DNA of 64,000 nt from Lophium mytilinum (taxonomy: Eukaryota > Ascomycota > Dothideomycetes > Mytilinidiales > Mytilinidiaceae). The number at the start of each line of letters is the position of its first letter. Positions within the stretch are counted from its first letter, which is position 1. Positions 1-11,550 of the stretch are shown piece by piece. Location of the stretch: contig MU004199.1 of NCBI GenBank assembly GCA_010093605.1, positions 503,609 to 567,608 on the forward strand, in the 5' to 3' direction. Made by a program: the position numbers and the translations under genes. The notes beneath the pieces are model-generated. The model saw only the letters and a list, made by a program, of their open reading frames with translations. It did no database searches and was not told the origin of the DNA.

Positions 1-140
1 CACCCAGAAATGCATAACCACATTGAGAGATAAATCAACCACAGAAAATAAGCTCCGTCATTTCAAAAGGGAAAATGCTTTCGATTCTAGTCTGCATATA
101 CATCCTACTCCTCATCCCTCCCGCCTCCCTCCCTACAACA

Positions 141-3100
141 CTACGCCCACTTTCCCAAGCCCGCCCACGGATCTTGGCCCTGTCCTCCCTGACTCCCTTG
201 CCCTTGATGCCCTTGCCCCTGCGGCGGCCTCCTATGATCATGCGCGTAACCACCCGGCCCACTTGGATAGTTCCCTCCACTCGCGCTAAACCCTCCGAAA
301 TCCTGGTTCTGGCTCGGCGGCGGCCCTGGTGGCGGCGGTGGTGGCACATAACCTGGCGGAATGGCGCCGTACTGCCCTTGATTATGCGACTGCTGATGCG
401 GATTCGGCGTGGTTGCGCTAGGGTAGGCGGAATTCTGCCCGTAGGGGTTCGGCGGCGGGGAGAAGTACTGCTGGTGCGCCGGGGGTGAGACGGGCCCATA
501 GGCATTAGGGTTATAGGGTTCATTGCGGCCATATGATTCGCGGTGCTGAGGAGGTGGGGGTTGGAAGCCGTTGTTCTGTGGTTGTTGGTAGGAGGATTGG
601 GAGGACATATATTGGTTTTGTGGTTGGCCACCTGGGAGGGCGGTGAGGGGGTAGCGAGGCGTGATAGGGGGAGAGGCGGCGGGATTGTAGTGAGGATGGG
701 CGGATTGGGCAAAACCAGGGTTGTTGTTGTTGGGTTGGAGGGATGTTTGGATTGCTGGTGGGCGGTGTTGCTTTGGTTTTGGGGCGCCGTTTGATGGCGA
801 GCCGGACGGTGGCTCCATTGACATCCGTTCCATTAGCTCCTTCAGTCTCTCCTGTTCTCGATCTGCCTGAGCACCGGCACCACTGTTTCGTGCATTTTCG
901 ATCTTGGTAAGAAGCTGCCCGCCTTCTGACCGTCTGTTGTTCACAAAGGTATCGACGTTCGTATGCAGGCTCTCCACCGTTTCTTTCATCTCCGAATAGA
1001 AACCCTGTGCCCGTAGAAGGCCAGCGATCAGATCGTTAAAGGACTGGTAGACCTTTCGGTATTTGATCATGACGGAAGATCGCTGTCGTGAAAACGCCTC
1101 GTACTTGGTTTGCTCTGAACGCACTCGCTTATCTTGCAAAAGATCGCTGTATGTCCGAGTCAATTCCTTCATGAGAGAGGTCTGCTTATGGTTCGCCTGC
1201 AGTAATCGATTCTGGTGCGGCCTGAACTTCTCCAGCTCGGCCTTGAAGACTTGATTCTCTTGGTTCGATATTGACTTCTTGTTGAGGATTAAGAGGTTCG
1301 ATATGTCGTCGCTGTGGACCTATCATAATATTAGTTACCATAGCTCTCCTTCCCTGTTCGGTCCTCATACCTTGTCTTTGAGATCCTTCAAGACCTGAGC
1401 GCGTTCCTTCTTGATGAGATTCAGTTTCCGTAGCAAGTCTTCCACGTGCGCTATTTGCTCAGCAACGCTTGGACCACCCTCGAAGTCATCGTCGATGAGG
1501 TTTTCGGCGGATGACGGACTAGCACCCTTCCCTTTACCCCTTGACGCGCCGGCTTTGATCATCGCTCGCTGGTACAAGACGTCCGCCTCATCTGTCTCCC
1601 CAGCCGACCGCATCTCATCAAAGTCAGATTCGCATTGCCTGAAGGTGCTGTAGAGTTGAGCATCGCTTGTGCTGGCTTCGTCAACAGCCCCTCGGTAGTT
1701 CTTGATGTCACTCCGTAGAGTTGCCGTCAGTCTCGAGCTTGGTTGCTGCGTCCATTCCGGCCCATACTTCGAACGCATCTTCTCACACACGCTCTCCTCC
1801 ATGTCCAACTGCTTCATGCTGTGTTCTAGCATCGCCGTTATCTCCGACTTATCCGTGCTCAGCTGATCAAACGCGTTTGTGAAGGGGGCGTGGCCAGCAA
1901 GATCCTCGCACCATTTTCGAAACTCGTCATCCACCATCATCTCCTGGTCCATACCACCTTTCAGAATGTTTAGACTGTCAGGGAGCTTCAGATAGTCCAA
2001 GCTTGCAGCCATCTCGTCGTTTGCAATCTCCACCTTCTCGCTCTCCGCTCTTATCAGCTTTGCCTTCTCTTCATCGTATAAACTTGCGGACTCCGTCACC
2101 GCCATGGGTACAATCTTGTTGAAAATGTCGGGTCCAATTATCCTCTGGATATCTTGACCTTGATACAACTCGCTCACTGGAATTGCTTTCGCTGCCGGTA
2201 GTTTCGGAATCTGGGAGAGCGAGGCTTCCGTAGGAACACCCTGGTGGTAGATGAAGTCATTGTCCTTGGTGAACTCCGCAATCTTTTCCTGGATGTTCTG
2301 AAGATGCTTCTTCGTCATATCTGCCAGGAAGATGCCGGTTTCTGAGGTGAGGTTCGAATTAGTAGGAACGGAGGTCGGGAAACCATTCGCTGTCCGGTTT
2401 GCTTCTCGTGCATAGCCCTCAGCAACCGTGAGCCTGCAAATTGATACTCCGTGGGCGTTTGCGTCGTTGTCCGCAAGAGCCTGGTAATATTGGGCCAAAG
2501 ATGACATGTAGTTGAATTTTATCTGCAATTGTTAGCTGACCACCACAATGAGATTGTTCCAACCTGGGCTTACCTGAGTGACCAGCAACCACACCTTCTC
2601 AAAGACAGCCCTCGTCACATTATCCTGTGTTCCTTCTTGTGCTTGGCCGTAGAGATAAGCAGCCTGACTCGCCAACTTCGCCAACAACCCCACCTTCTTG
2701 CCATCTGATATCTGTTTCTCCAAAAAGACCTCCTGGCCCTGCGCCAGCATTATCGCTATCAGCGTCTTCACAGTCTCCCGACTCAAATCCGTCGACGGCG
2801 CGTGCAAAAAGTTCTCGTTGATATACGTAAACATGCCAGCCGACGCCTGAAACGAGTGATACGCGGTCTTGAGGCCCGTATCCTCATGCCGATTCTGAAG
2901 GGCCGCGTGGCAGGAAAGCACAGCAGAGATGTTGAATATTATCGAGGCCTTCTCGTAGGCAAGGGAGTACTGGGAGGTGGGTTTGTGCGTGAAGGCATCG
3001 AACCTAGGCCCCTGATATTAGCTTCCGTCTGCAAGAACCCTCCTGCAGCCACCCCCCACTATCCGAAGGGTAAGACTAAGCCCAGCTCACTCACCATGTA

Positions 3101-3375
3101 AACGAGATCTTGATGTGATTCTCGTCAACGGGAAATCTAAGGTCCAGCAGCTCCAGCTGGCCATAGTACCGGTACAGCAGATCCCTCCCCGCAGCGCTGT
3201 CCTTGCCCGCGCCGCGCATGTCCTGCCGCAGCCGGTTCAGCGTCGCGCACTCCTCCGAGTACCGCTCCGGGTCATCGCCGTAGGTTTGGCGGATGTAGGC
3301 CTTCAGCGGGGCGATCCAGTCAATCTCGTTCGTCTGCTTCAGCGGCACCGAGATCATGGGTGTCTGCATCGCCAT
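141..3375 (-). CDS. bro1: BRO1 family ESCRT-associated vacuolar sorting protein
   Basis: Cytoplasmic class E Vps protein. In yeast, Bro1 binds ESCRT-III at endosomes and recruits the ubiquitin hydrolase Doa4 during multivesicular-body sorting. Four exons fit consensus borders (3375-3095, 3003-2574, 2522-1371, 1319-141) and give 1013 residues, usual for fungal BRO1. The N-terminal BRO1 domain covers about residues 5-390 (start MAMQTPMISVPLKQTNEIDW; conserved stretch around YRYYGQLELLDLRFPVDENH). A helical/coiled V-type region follows to about residue 780, then a Pro/Gln/Asn/Gly-rich tail rich in PPPPPP-like runs, as in ALIX-type proteins. The first exon matches BRO1 better than the paralogue PalA/Rim20. 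MDJ1 lies upstream on the same strand about 950 bp away, too far for a shared transcript. Confidence 0.93.
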
Positions 3376-4323
3376 GGTGGCCGAAGCGTGGCGGGGTCAG
3401 CGCCGCCGGTGCTGCTGTTGCGGACTGTCCGCAGTGATGTATTCGGTGGGGTGGCCGAGCAGCCGTGGTGTTCGTCTCGATAGGCAAACAGCGCCGTAAA
3501 GGTACAGGAGGCCGGCGCAGGCTGCCAATGATGGCTCAGGCGGATTGTTGGTGGGCAGATGTCTCCCACTCCCCGCGTGTGGTGTCGACGTGGACGGTGA
3601 ATGTGCGTGGCTACGTATCGTGCGGTTATGTCGCGAATTGCAGATGCATCGAGAAAGTATGCAAGGCCGGGGATGATGATGCGGGCGACGGCTGGGTGCG
3701 TCCTGGCGTTTAAAGGCGGCCGTTGCTGGTGTCGCACATGGAGGCACCGAGTGTCGACGTCCTGGAGCTGTAGCGGAGACAGCGCTTCCCCGAGCAGCGG
3801 CGAGTGCTGGGCGACGACGTGGATGCAGGTGGGACTCGGTATTGTATGCGTGGTGGGCAGATGTAAGGCGAGGTGGTGAAGCGGAGTGGGGCACGCAGGC
3901 CGTCAACGTCGACGTTCAAGGTCTCTTGGGCTGCAACTTCGGCCGTTGGGAGCCCCAGATATCTTCAAGCACCATCCTTCTCTCTCCTGAGGGCTAACAG
4001 AGGCTTAACGATCCCTTGCGCCTCACGCCTCTGCAAAGCCCATCCTGGCGTGCTGGGATGACACCTGGCCAGTCACAAGTGAATACGGGGGGTGCATTAA
4101 GCGCTGGCCGACAGGGCTGGGAGGTGATAGCATTCTATAGTACACTGACCATCGCTCTTCTAGATACAGTACTCGCACTCCAGATGCGGAAGAAACGCCA
4201 ATTATGCAAGCCAATTGCCAATGTCGCTGTTATCCGCAGACGGACTGCCTCCAGCAAACGCCGTCACTCAATAACATATGGTACATTAGATTGCTCGCTG
4301 ACTTAAAAGGGGAGAGACGGCCC
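3376..4323. other. Intergenic: bro1 upstream region / MDJ1 downstream region
   Basis: About 950 bp between two same-strand genes. It should hold the bro1 promoter and 5' leader and the MDJ1 3' UTR. Several open frames overlap here on both strands, but none has a recognisable family, clear start context or intron pattern. I see no repeat structure. Confidence 0.6.
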
Positions 4324-5997
4324 TTACGACCCCGTTCCAGACGCCTTCTTCGGCCCTTCTTCGTCGTCTTTTGCTTTTTGCTCTTTCTTCCCGTCTGTGG
4401 CTGCTTTCGCGTCGTCCTCCGGGTCGAGGCTCTTGTGTTGGCCTGTCAAGCCATGCCATACGGATTTTAGGATGCCTTCATTCTTATGCGCCTCGTTCAT
4501 TGCGGATTTGACGTCTTTCTTCACATTGTCCGATGACTGGGAGAAGCTTCCCAGGTTCATGATGCGGTGAGCGTTCTTGTCACCCATCTCGTCCGCGAGC
4601 ATCTCTAGAATCGTCCGTTGGTTAGCGCTCAGATATTTCGGCATCTGGACCTTGAACTCGACGCGAAGGTCTCCTTTCTGGTTTCTTCGCCCGCCCAGCT
4701 GCTTCATACCCATCCCCGCGAGGGTGATCTTGTCTCCAGTGCCCGCGCCGGTTGGCACTTTGATCTTGACTTCGCCGTCCAGGGTAGGAACGGGGATTTC
4801 TCCTCCCAGAATAGCGGTCGTGAGCGGTACTGCGGCCGTGTAGAGGATATCCGACCCGTTTCGTTTGAACTTGGGATCCGTCGCGACCCGAATGAAGACG
4901 TATAGATCTCCATTCGCAGCATGCGGATTCGAACTCGGCGATTGTCCTGTCAGCGGAGCATCTCCCTCGCCATTGACCCTCAATCGCATGCCGTCCTCCA
5001 CTCCTCCAGGTATCTCAACCGTGACTGTCTTCCGCTCCCTCACAGCCCCATCTCCATGACACGTCTTGCACTCTCCGCCTCTTGGAACCGTCACTCCCGC
5101 TCCTCCACACGACGTACATGTGCTCGCCATCTGGAAGCCCCCCATAACATGCACCCGTGTCCCCGTACCCCCACAACTCTTACACTCCGACCTCTTTGCC
5201 CCCTGCTTCAATCCACTCCCCGTGCAAGTCCCACACTTCACTAAAGGCGTAATCGTAATCGTCTTATTCGTCCCATTCGCCGCATCCATAAACGAGATAT
5301 TCGTCTGCACCTCAACATTATCGCCCACCAGTACCTCTTCCTGAAACGGGCTCCCCCTCGACTTCTTCCCGGCTCTTCTCCCGCCCTGTGCACCTCCAAA
5401 CGCACTAAACAGGTCCTCGAAGTTGATATCGCCGAACCCCTGCGCACCCCCGAATCCGCCCTGCTGACCTCCGCCGAATCCGCCGAAGCCGGAGAATGGG
5501 TTCCCAGGCCCCGGCCCGCCTTGGCCGGCATGAGGATTGAACCCGCCATTCTGGTCAAATGCCGCGGGGCCGTACGAGTCAAACGCCTCCCGCTTCTTCG
5601 GGTCAGAGAGCACCTCGTACGCCGACTGCGCTGCGGCGAACTTGTCTTTTGCCCCGGGGTCTTTGTTTGTGTCCGGGTGGTATTTCTTCGCTAGGCCGTA
5701 GTAGGCTTTCTTGATGTCGCTGGCGGATGCACTTTTATTGACGCCGAGGGTCGAGTAGGGATCTGAAGGGCTTGCGAGGCGAGGGTGGGTCGAGTGGAAT
5801 GACTATTGAGGTGTTAGCATCACTCTCCCATCGAAGAAGGGATGGAGAGGGCCTACCCGTATCTGGGAACTGCGTTTTTGAGGCTGCCATGTGTGAATTG
5901 TTGCAGCGTATATCGGTCTGTGGCATGCCCGCGCCGCGCAGGCAAGACGCCCGGGCAGGGCGGCTGTGATGGACACAGCCGGAGCCGCGAAGCTCAT
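4324..5997 (-). CDS. mdj1: Mitochondrial DnaJ (Hsp40) co-chaperone, MDJ1 type
   Basis: Type I J-protein that stimulates mitochondrial Hsp70 (Ssc1) in matrix protein folding. Two exons (5997-5857 and 5802-4324, 54-nt intron, phase 0) give 539 residues. Exon 1 encodes 47 residues rich in Ala/Arg and poor in acidic residues, as expected for a matrix presequence. The J domain starts near residue 63 ([10 protein letters not shown]) with the HPD motif at 89-91. A Gly/Phe-rich linker follows, then four zinc-binding CxxCxGxG-type repeats at about 237-300 ([32 protein letters not shown]), then the substrate-binding C-terminal domains. The tail is Lys/Asp/Glu-rich. The start was chosen because this exon splices in frame to the J domain and supplies the targeting peptide. 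Confidence 0.93.
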
Positions 5998-6779
5998 TGT
6001 GGGAGATGGGCCAGATTGTGAAGGGTGGTATGGGTCGAACAGAGGGCGATTGAGAGGGCGAGGGTGGGATGGTGGTTTGCAGAAGAGAATGGCATCGAAA
6101 GTCTGGAAAAAGTTCGGGAGCGGCGATGGAAGCGGTATAGCGGCCGGTGCGCGTCATTCGGCATCCCGAGCACGCGGGGCATTAAAAAGGTGGCACACTC
6201 AATCCGCATTCCGCCTCTTACACACTTGTCTGCCGTTGTTTGGGGTGCTCCAATATATCTCTCGAAATGTAAAAGAGGTAAAACCTCTTAGCTATGGGCT
6301 ATCTGGAAACTTGTTGTAGCACTTCAAGCATTGGTAGACAAGTGTACACACGTCTGCAAAAGACGAATCTTGATGAGTGTGCCACTTTTTTCATGCCCAG
6401 CGTGCCGAGGTCACGGTAAACCCACGAATTGCCGTGTTATATAGATGTGTATTGCGGAGAAGACTTCACTATTCTGATATTCTGCGATTCTACCTGAAGC
6501 ACTTCAAATACCGTCTAGCAAGCCATGGGAATATGAACATCATGATTGGAACTACGGTATTTGCATACGCCCTCGAACCTGTGCCAATGCAGCCCCTAAT
6601 GAAAAAGAGAGGATATCCCGCAATATCATGCCAAACTCCTATGTCCAGCCCAGAACGCCGTTGAATGCAGATGCCATGCTGTATACACGTCCTTCACCAA
6701 AATTATGTCCGGGTATTTATGTAATTACTCCTTGCCCACGCCGTTGTGCCCCATAGAATCCAGAAATGCGTCGACCGAA
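5998..6779. other. Intergenic: MDJ1 upstream region and inverted-repeat element
   Basis: The first 170 bp are the MDJ1 upstream region. The middle is occupied by a 236-bp terminal-inverted-repeat element, listed separately. The remainder, 6406-6779, is downstream of the SAP30-like gene and shows no convincing coding potential. Confidence 0.6.
6170..6405. mobile_element. MITE-like element, family A copy 1
   Basis: Terminal inverted repeats of 32 bp (6170-6201 and 6374-6405) match at 29 of 32 positions. Outer ends read GCACGCGGGGCAT and, on the other strand, GCACGCTGGGCAT. The interior is AT-rich and has no open frame long enough for a transposase. The trinucleotide CGA flanks both ends (6167-6169 and 6406-6408), a possible 3-bp target duplication. 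A longer relative lies at 8196-8596. Confidence 0.75.
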
Positions 6780-7434
6780 CTATTTCTTCGCAGGAGGTGG
6801 AGCGAAGCGTGCCCGGAATGCCTTGTCTGCCATACCGTTAGCTTTGATGTTTCATCTGTCCAGTATTCTCCCATACCTTGTGTTTTCGCCTTGTAAAGCA
6901 GATCCACGATGACCTCAGTCTCATTCACGGCCAGCGCATTGAAATTCTTCCGCACTGACATGGCTAGCTGCTCCTTTGGCACCCTCCTCTTCGCCTTGTG
7001 CCTTGCCATTGTGGGAGAGTATTTGCCGATTCCATGCGAGAGGACGACGTGACTGAGGGGGTTCTTGAAGGAGGATGGCGCGTCGAGACGGTATGTGCGG
7101 CGGTAGCCTTGGAGGAGTGCTGGATCTTCGGACGCCCATGACATCTGCAATGACGGGCGCATGTCAGTAATGTGCCCTTGAGATCAACAGCAGTCGCTGA
7201 AGTGGCCTGGGACTGCTCTGAACGCACCATGGACTGTCCATTCTGCCCCCCATGCGTTGACGCGGAATCTGCTTGGGAGACCACCTCCTTCAACGAGCTC
7301 CCGTTTCCAAGCGCAGATGCACCATTGCGACGACCCCGCATCCCATTCCCGGGGTTTTGAAGAGCATTGAGCTTGTCCTTAAGGATTGAGGTCGAGGTCG
7401 AGTCCTCCTGGAGCACGCGTTTCGTAGGCGGCAT
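6780..7434 (-). CDS. SAP30-like Sin3/histone deacetylase complex subunit
   Basis: Probable nuclear subunit of the Sin3/Rpd3 histone deacetylase complex. The model has three exons (7434-7189, 7144-6877, 6826-6780) and 186 residues. Exon 2 and the start of exon 3 carry the Sin3-binding SAP30 signature: a Ser/Phe/Asn/Pro-Leu segment, a basic KAKRRVPKEQL stretch, then KNFNALAVNETEVIVDLLYK. The C-terminus is short, ending in FAPPPAKK. The N-terminus is low-complexity Ser/Gly/Asn-rich, usual for fungal homologues. The second intron (6827-6876) has good borders. The first (7145-7188) is only 44 nt with an ordinary GTTGAT donor and is inferred from reading frame. An in-frame ATG at 7509 would add 25 hydrophobic residues; 7434 (MPPTKR) is preferred. 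Confidence 0.78.
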
Positions 7435-8195
7435 AGCTAAAAGCGGAGAAGCGAGCAAATGCGATGCAGATTGAAGAAACGCAGAAAAAGGCAGAAGACG
7501 AAACGTCAAGGCTGAACAGATCGCTCTTCGTGGTTACATTAGAAAGGTGCAGTAGCGTGTTGGTGGTGAGATTCTCGACCTGGAGAAAATGGCCGAGCTA
7601 GATTCACGTCATAATTTAGGGGTCCATGACACTTGTCTGTTTTGGGCCTAGCCAGGACTGAAAATGGCACTCTATCCTGACGCCGTATGAGGGGCCCGAA
7701 GACCTATCCCATGCCAATCTTTAGTAATGTAAACTACCAGGGCAAATTAGGTGCTGCGAGGACGTGTACATAATTACAGAGTAGTTATGTAGTCGAAGTA
7801 GCGAAAGTTGTAGTTCTAGAGCAAGGTCACAGATGCAAAGACTACCACTTTTTGCTTCAGAACCGACATCAAAATCGACTTTTACTGTCCAGATTCACAA
7901 ACATGCTGCCCAGGCAATTAACTTGCAGCTCCTGGTCTAGCTTGAGAACTAAAAGTCGTCCATGTTCCTGAGCTAGCAATATACTGCGCAGCTACCAGCG
8001 TGTGTCATCCCCACCTTGCGGATGTGGATTCCGGATACGATATGCTCGTTGCGGGAACTAAGGTGCCTACCCAGTAGCTGCAGATATACTCGAGACACGC
8101 AAGTTGCCGTGGATCTCAGCCGGTAGTCAGATCTGCTACTTGCTATACTTCAGTGCTTTCAATATTTCCTTGAGTTCTCTATCCCATCTGCCCAA

Positions 8196-8596
8196 GCACG
8201 CGGGGCATAAAAAAGGTGGCACTCTATTCTACATGGGTGTCAGGGTGTGTATGCCACCACTTGGAGTGCTTCAATATATTTTTTGGAAATTCAAACAGGA
8301 TGAAGATCTTCCTTCTAGAATCTGTGGAAACTCGTTGGGGTACCTCAAGCAGTGGTAAACAGATGCCTCTAAAAGGCAACGTGGTACTTAAGGGTAATAG
8401 AGAGTAGCAGTAACAAATCCGTAAGGTATATACACCTATTCATGTGCTATATACGCTTGTTTAGCACCGCTTGAGGTCCGCTAGTATGCTATTACTATTC
8501 ATGAAATGTCTGCTTTGGCAAGCCTGATAGCTCTTTGGGCCACCTCATACAGTGTTGAACTGCTGTTGTGTGCCACTTATTTCCTGCCTAGCGTGC
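8196..8596. mobile_element. MITE-like element, family A copy 2 (degenerate, longer)
   Basis: The left end GCACGCGGGGCATAAAAAAG and the right end (opposite strand GCACGCTAGGCAGGAAATAA) are inverted repeats of about 30 bp related to copy 1 at 6170-6405. Internal similarity is also clear, for example TGGAGTGCTTCAATATAT here against GGGGTGCTCCAATATAT there. Copy 2 carries about 165 extra bases before its right end. No transposase frame. Confidence 0.65.
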
Positions 8597-9111
8597 CATG
8601 TACCCCTCTGTACGATATTCAAGATCGCTGGTGTGTACTTCGAGGTATCATACAAACTACTGCAGTCTGTTTTCTTCGTAACTTGCGGTAATCTTGCAGT
8701 GGTATGGTAATCGTGCAAGCAAATTTGATCGGCAATACAACGGGCATTCACTGCTCCTGATCCGTAATTAGACATCTAAGTTCAAGCATGAACAGGACGA
8801 GTAAGTGGACCTAAGGTGGCCTAGTTCTTTTCTGTACATATCACATGCTCTGATCTGGCGAGAACCTTTTGCAGCAAGGAAGCAGGCATGTTCCTTCGTC
8901 TAAGATTCATAGTCAGTGTCCGACCGATAGGCGCTTCCTATTCTCCTCATATTGAACACTATTCAAGCTCTTGTTCCAAGTGAAGTCCAAGTAAACAGTG
9001 GCCCCGTATCATCTCGTCTTTCCTGGTATATAATCCTCACTCACTACTACTCCAAACCCTTCCTCCTCCACTACACAAACACTTTCAGCAAGACCTTCAA
9101 CAACAACACTG

Positions 9112-9283
9112 GTAAGCAACTATTGCCCACCTTCATCGTGCATAGTAGCCTCATCACTCACTGTTGAAACCCGTTTCTTCGTTGCCTTGCACGTCCCTCT
9201 TCTTTATCACCTCCATTCGTCTCTGATTCTACACCAGTCCCTCCTCATTGCTGTGCATAAGCCGTCACTGACTTCTTCTTCAG
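9112..9283 (+). other. Probable 5' UTR intron
   Basis: Donor G|GTAAGC and acceptor TTCTTCTTCAG lie just before the first coding exon of the gene starting at 9293. The segment is pyrimidine-rich and has no conserved frame. Inferred from borders only. Confidence 0.5.
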
Positions 9284-9292
9284 AGCTTCCAA

Positions 9293-10878
9293 GTGTCCTC
9301 AAATCACACTATCCGGCTCCAAACCTACAGTCAAGTCGATATGCAGAACGCCCATCGTGATCGTGCGATGCCCTCCAAACCGCACGGCAGCCTTTGGAAC
9401 GCTGGTCCGACTACTGCCCATGCATCTCAAAATGGCGAAAGCGACTATGTCTCCAAAGCCGACTTCCGTGCCTTGCAGATGAGAGTCCAGGCGCTCGAAG
9501 CCAGAATGGGCGCCGGTACGTTGATCTGATCTCTGTTACCTGGATATCACTAACAGCCTCTTAGTGGTCGATTCACCCGCCAGCTCTGCCACCATAGATG
9601 GTGTCGACGTCGCCGACGCCATCGAATCTCTCACAATCAACGGCCAGCCCAAGCCAGCCTCAGTCAGCCTTCCGCCGCATCTACGAGGCAAGCCCGTCGC
9701 CCAAGAGACCTCCAAGAAGGCAGCGCCTTTGGAGGAGAAAGAAACCGTTATGCCTTCTCAGGAAGACGCCTACACCCAATTCTCCCACAAGCTGCCGATG
9801 TTCGTCCGCAACTTAGCTCCCCTGCCGGAATCCAAGATTAGTATCATTCCGCCCACCACGAAGACCATGACCTTCACCCTCGACTTCATCCGCGGCTTCC
9901 TGGGCGGCATCGAATGGTCCCCCGGCCTCTTCTACGTTCCTCCGAGCCACGGCCGTAGCGTGCTGCCAACCCGCACCTTCTACCTGCTTGATGGGACTCA
10001 CCAGCCATACCTCCCTGTCGGCCCAGGAGCTCACGGCGCGCTGTTGACGGCCTTCTTCAACGAGAACCCAGAGGAGTACGATGGCGATGAGGCCGGCGCT
10101 GCCTATAATGACGTCCCCGTGTTTATCTGCAACTCGCAGTATACCAGGCAGATCGGGTACCCGTTCCAGCAAGAGCTGAATGGCGCCACTCCTCCTGGTC
10201 GTGAGGGGAAGCATCTGCAGACACGCTACACGTACTACGGCACCTACTCCCAGACGCGCTGGTCCGACAAGCTCGACTACGACCGCCTGCAAGAGGACGT
10301 GCCGCAGAGCACGAAGATGCACATCGCGGAGACACTCGCTGAGGTTGGGCGCCCGGAGTGGGTCACCGAGGCGCTCATGAAGCACCTCTTCCCGAAGCCG
10401 GAGTACGAGGTAAGTCCCTCCCTCCCATGCCTCCCATCCCTTGCACACTCCTCCACACCCCACTAACCCCCCCACCAGGGCCGCCTCCCCAAAGGCGGCA
10501 AAATCGGCGCCGCAGCCGCCAACCTCGGCACCCGCACCAACATCACCGAAGACAGCGAGGACGAAGACGCCGTCGCGGGCCAGATCCAGCACGACGTCGC
10601 CTCCTACCTGCGCAAGCTGGAGAGCTGGGAGAAGGACTCGCGGATGAAGATCAAGCTTTTAAAGAAAGAGAATATCCTCGAGGCGTTTGAGAAGGTATGT
10701 TGTCTTTTTCTGACAGCCCGCCCACTCACCCTAAGCGGGTTTGCTGACAACGGGATAGCCGGATGTCGATGACCCCCCTGGCTTGAGGCTGTTCTGGGAG
10801 TACCTCGAGTGTGTGGGGTGGGATAGGGGGTTCTATAATACGTTGGTGGAGCAGATGCTTAAGAGTGCTTCGCGCTGA
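9293..10878 (+). CDS. Conserved fungal protein of unknown function (DUF6697-like)
   Basis: Four exons (9293-9515, 9565-10409, 10479-10694, 10759-10878) join in frame to 467 residues. A second in-frame ATG at 9341 would give 451. Residues 1-75 are hydrophilic and end in a short predicted coiled segment (FRALQMRVQALEARM). The core, about residues 160-350, resembles the fungal DUF6697 type: TFTLDFIRGFLGGIEWSPG, a Tyr/Asp/Gly-rich FYLLDGTHQPYLP segment, and YTQTR/YSQTRWSDKLDYDRL-like text followed by GRPEWVTEALM. The C-terminus is helical and charged. No signal peptide or membrane segment. Family assignment is from memory; no biochemical function can be given. Confidence 0.8.
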
Positions 10879-11550
10879 GTGGGGGGGGATTGGGGAGAGG
10901 GTAGGTGGCGGAGTGGCGGAAGGGTGGAGTCTTGAATTTGGGGATGATCTTGATTTTTCTTTGATATTTACCTGATTGGTCTTTGGCGTTGGTGGTATTG
11001 ACGGGCCATCAGGGACTGGCTCCTGATTCTGGTACTGCGGCTCCACAGTGGGATTTTGCTTTTGGATTTTGATGCTAGGACAACTTGGACATGACGAGGG
11101 TAGGGCGAGCAGATATTCTTATGGTAGCGGAATCGAAAAGCGAGTTTGCGAGATGTCGTTGTGGATTGCTTGGATGAGTGATGAGTGTTTTTGCCGTCTG
11201 TAGGATGCAGCGTTTTCGGCGCCCTAATTCTAACATATATGTGGTTGCTTTTTCTTCGTGTCCCTGTTGTTCGAGGTGCTCCGACTTGTTATCAAGACCC
11301 GCCCTCGAACGCTGATTCTGCGCCCTCCAATCCAGCCCTTGGTCTGCTTCACAACACTCTCAGCGAAGCCACTGTCAAGGGTCCCTCGACTAATCATAGA
11401 AGCACTCACCGCAATGCCATATCTCTTAGCTCATAAATCGGGTCTCATTACTTCTTTTATTTCCCTCCAGCCGCCGCCGCCAAACCTCCCCAACGCCCTT
11501 CGCTCACTTCCGCATGAACGTCACAACAACCCCACCATCCCTCCCCCCTT
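10879..11550. other. Intergenic between convergent genes
   Basis: About 670 bp between the ends of a plus-strand and a minus-strand gene. 11450-11650 on the plus strand is pyrimidine-rich (C-rich runs). No recognisable gene or repeat. Confidence 0.55.

Larger units (their letters stand above)
7435..9292. other. Intergenic: divergent upstream regions, repeat element and 5' leader
   Basis: Holds the SAP30-like promoter, a degenerate inverted-repeat element (8196-8596) and the leader of the next plus-strand gene. Within the leader, 9112-9283 has a GTAAGC donor and a pyrimidine-rich CAG acceptor, so it is probably a 5' UTR intron. No other gene is evident. Confidence 0.6.

Noticed and set aside
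35-712. Long minus-strand frame overlapping the 3' end of bro1
   Set aside because: It is out of frame with the BRO1 tail and rich in Arg/Pro/Thr from the GC-rich repeats there; the bro1 frame explains the sequence.
9813-10592. 259-codon antisense frame inside the DUF6697-like gene
   Set aside because: Mirrors the GC-rich coding exon, which has conserved protein motifs and proper introns; the antisense product has low-complexity Val/Gly/Ala content.
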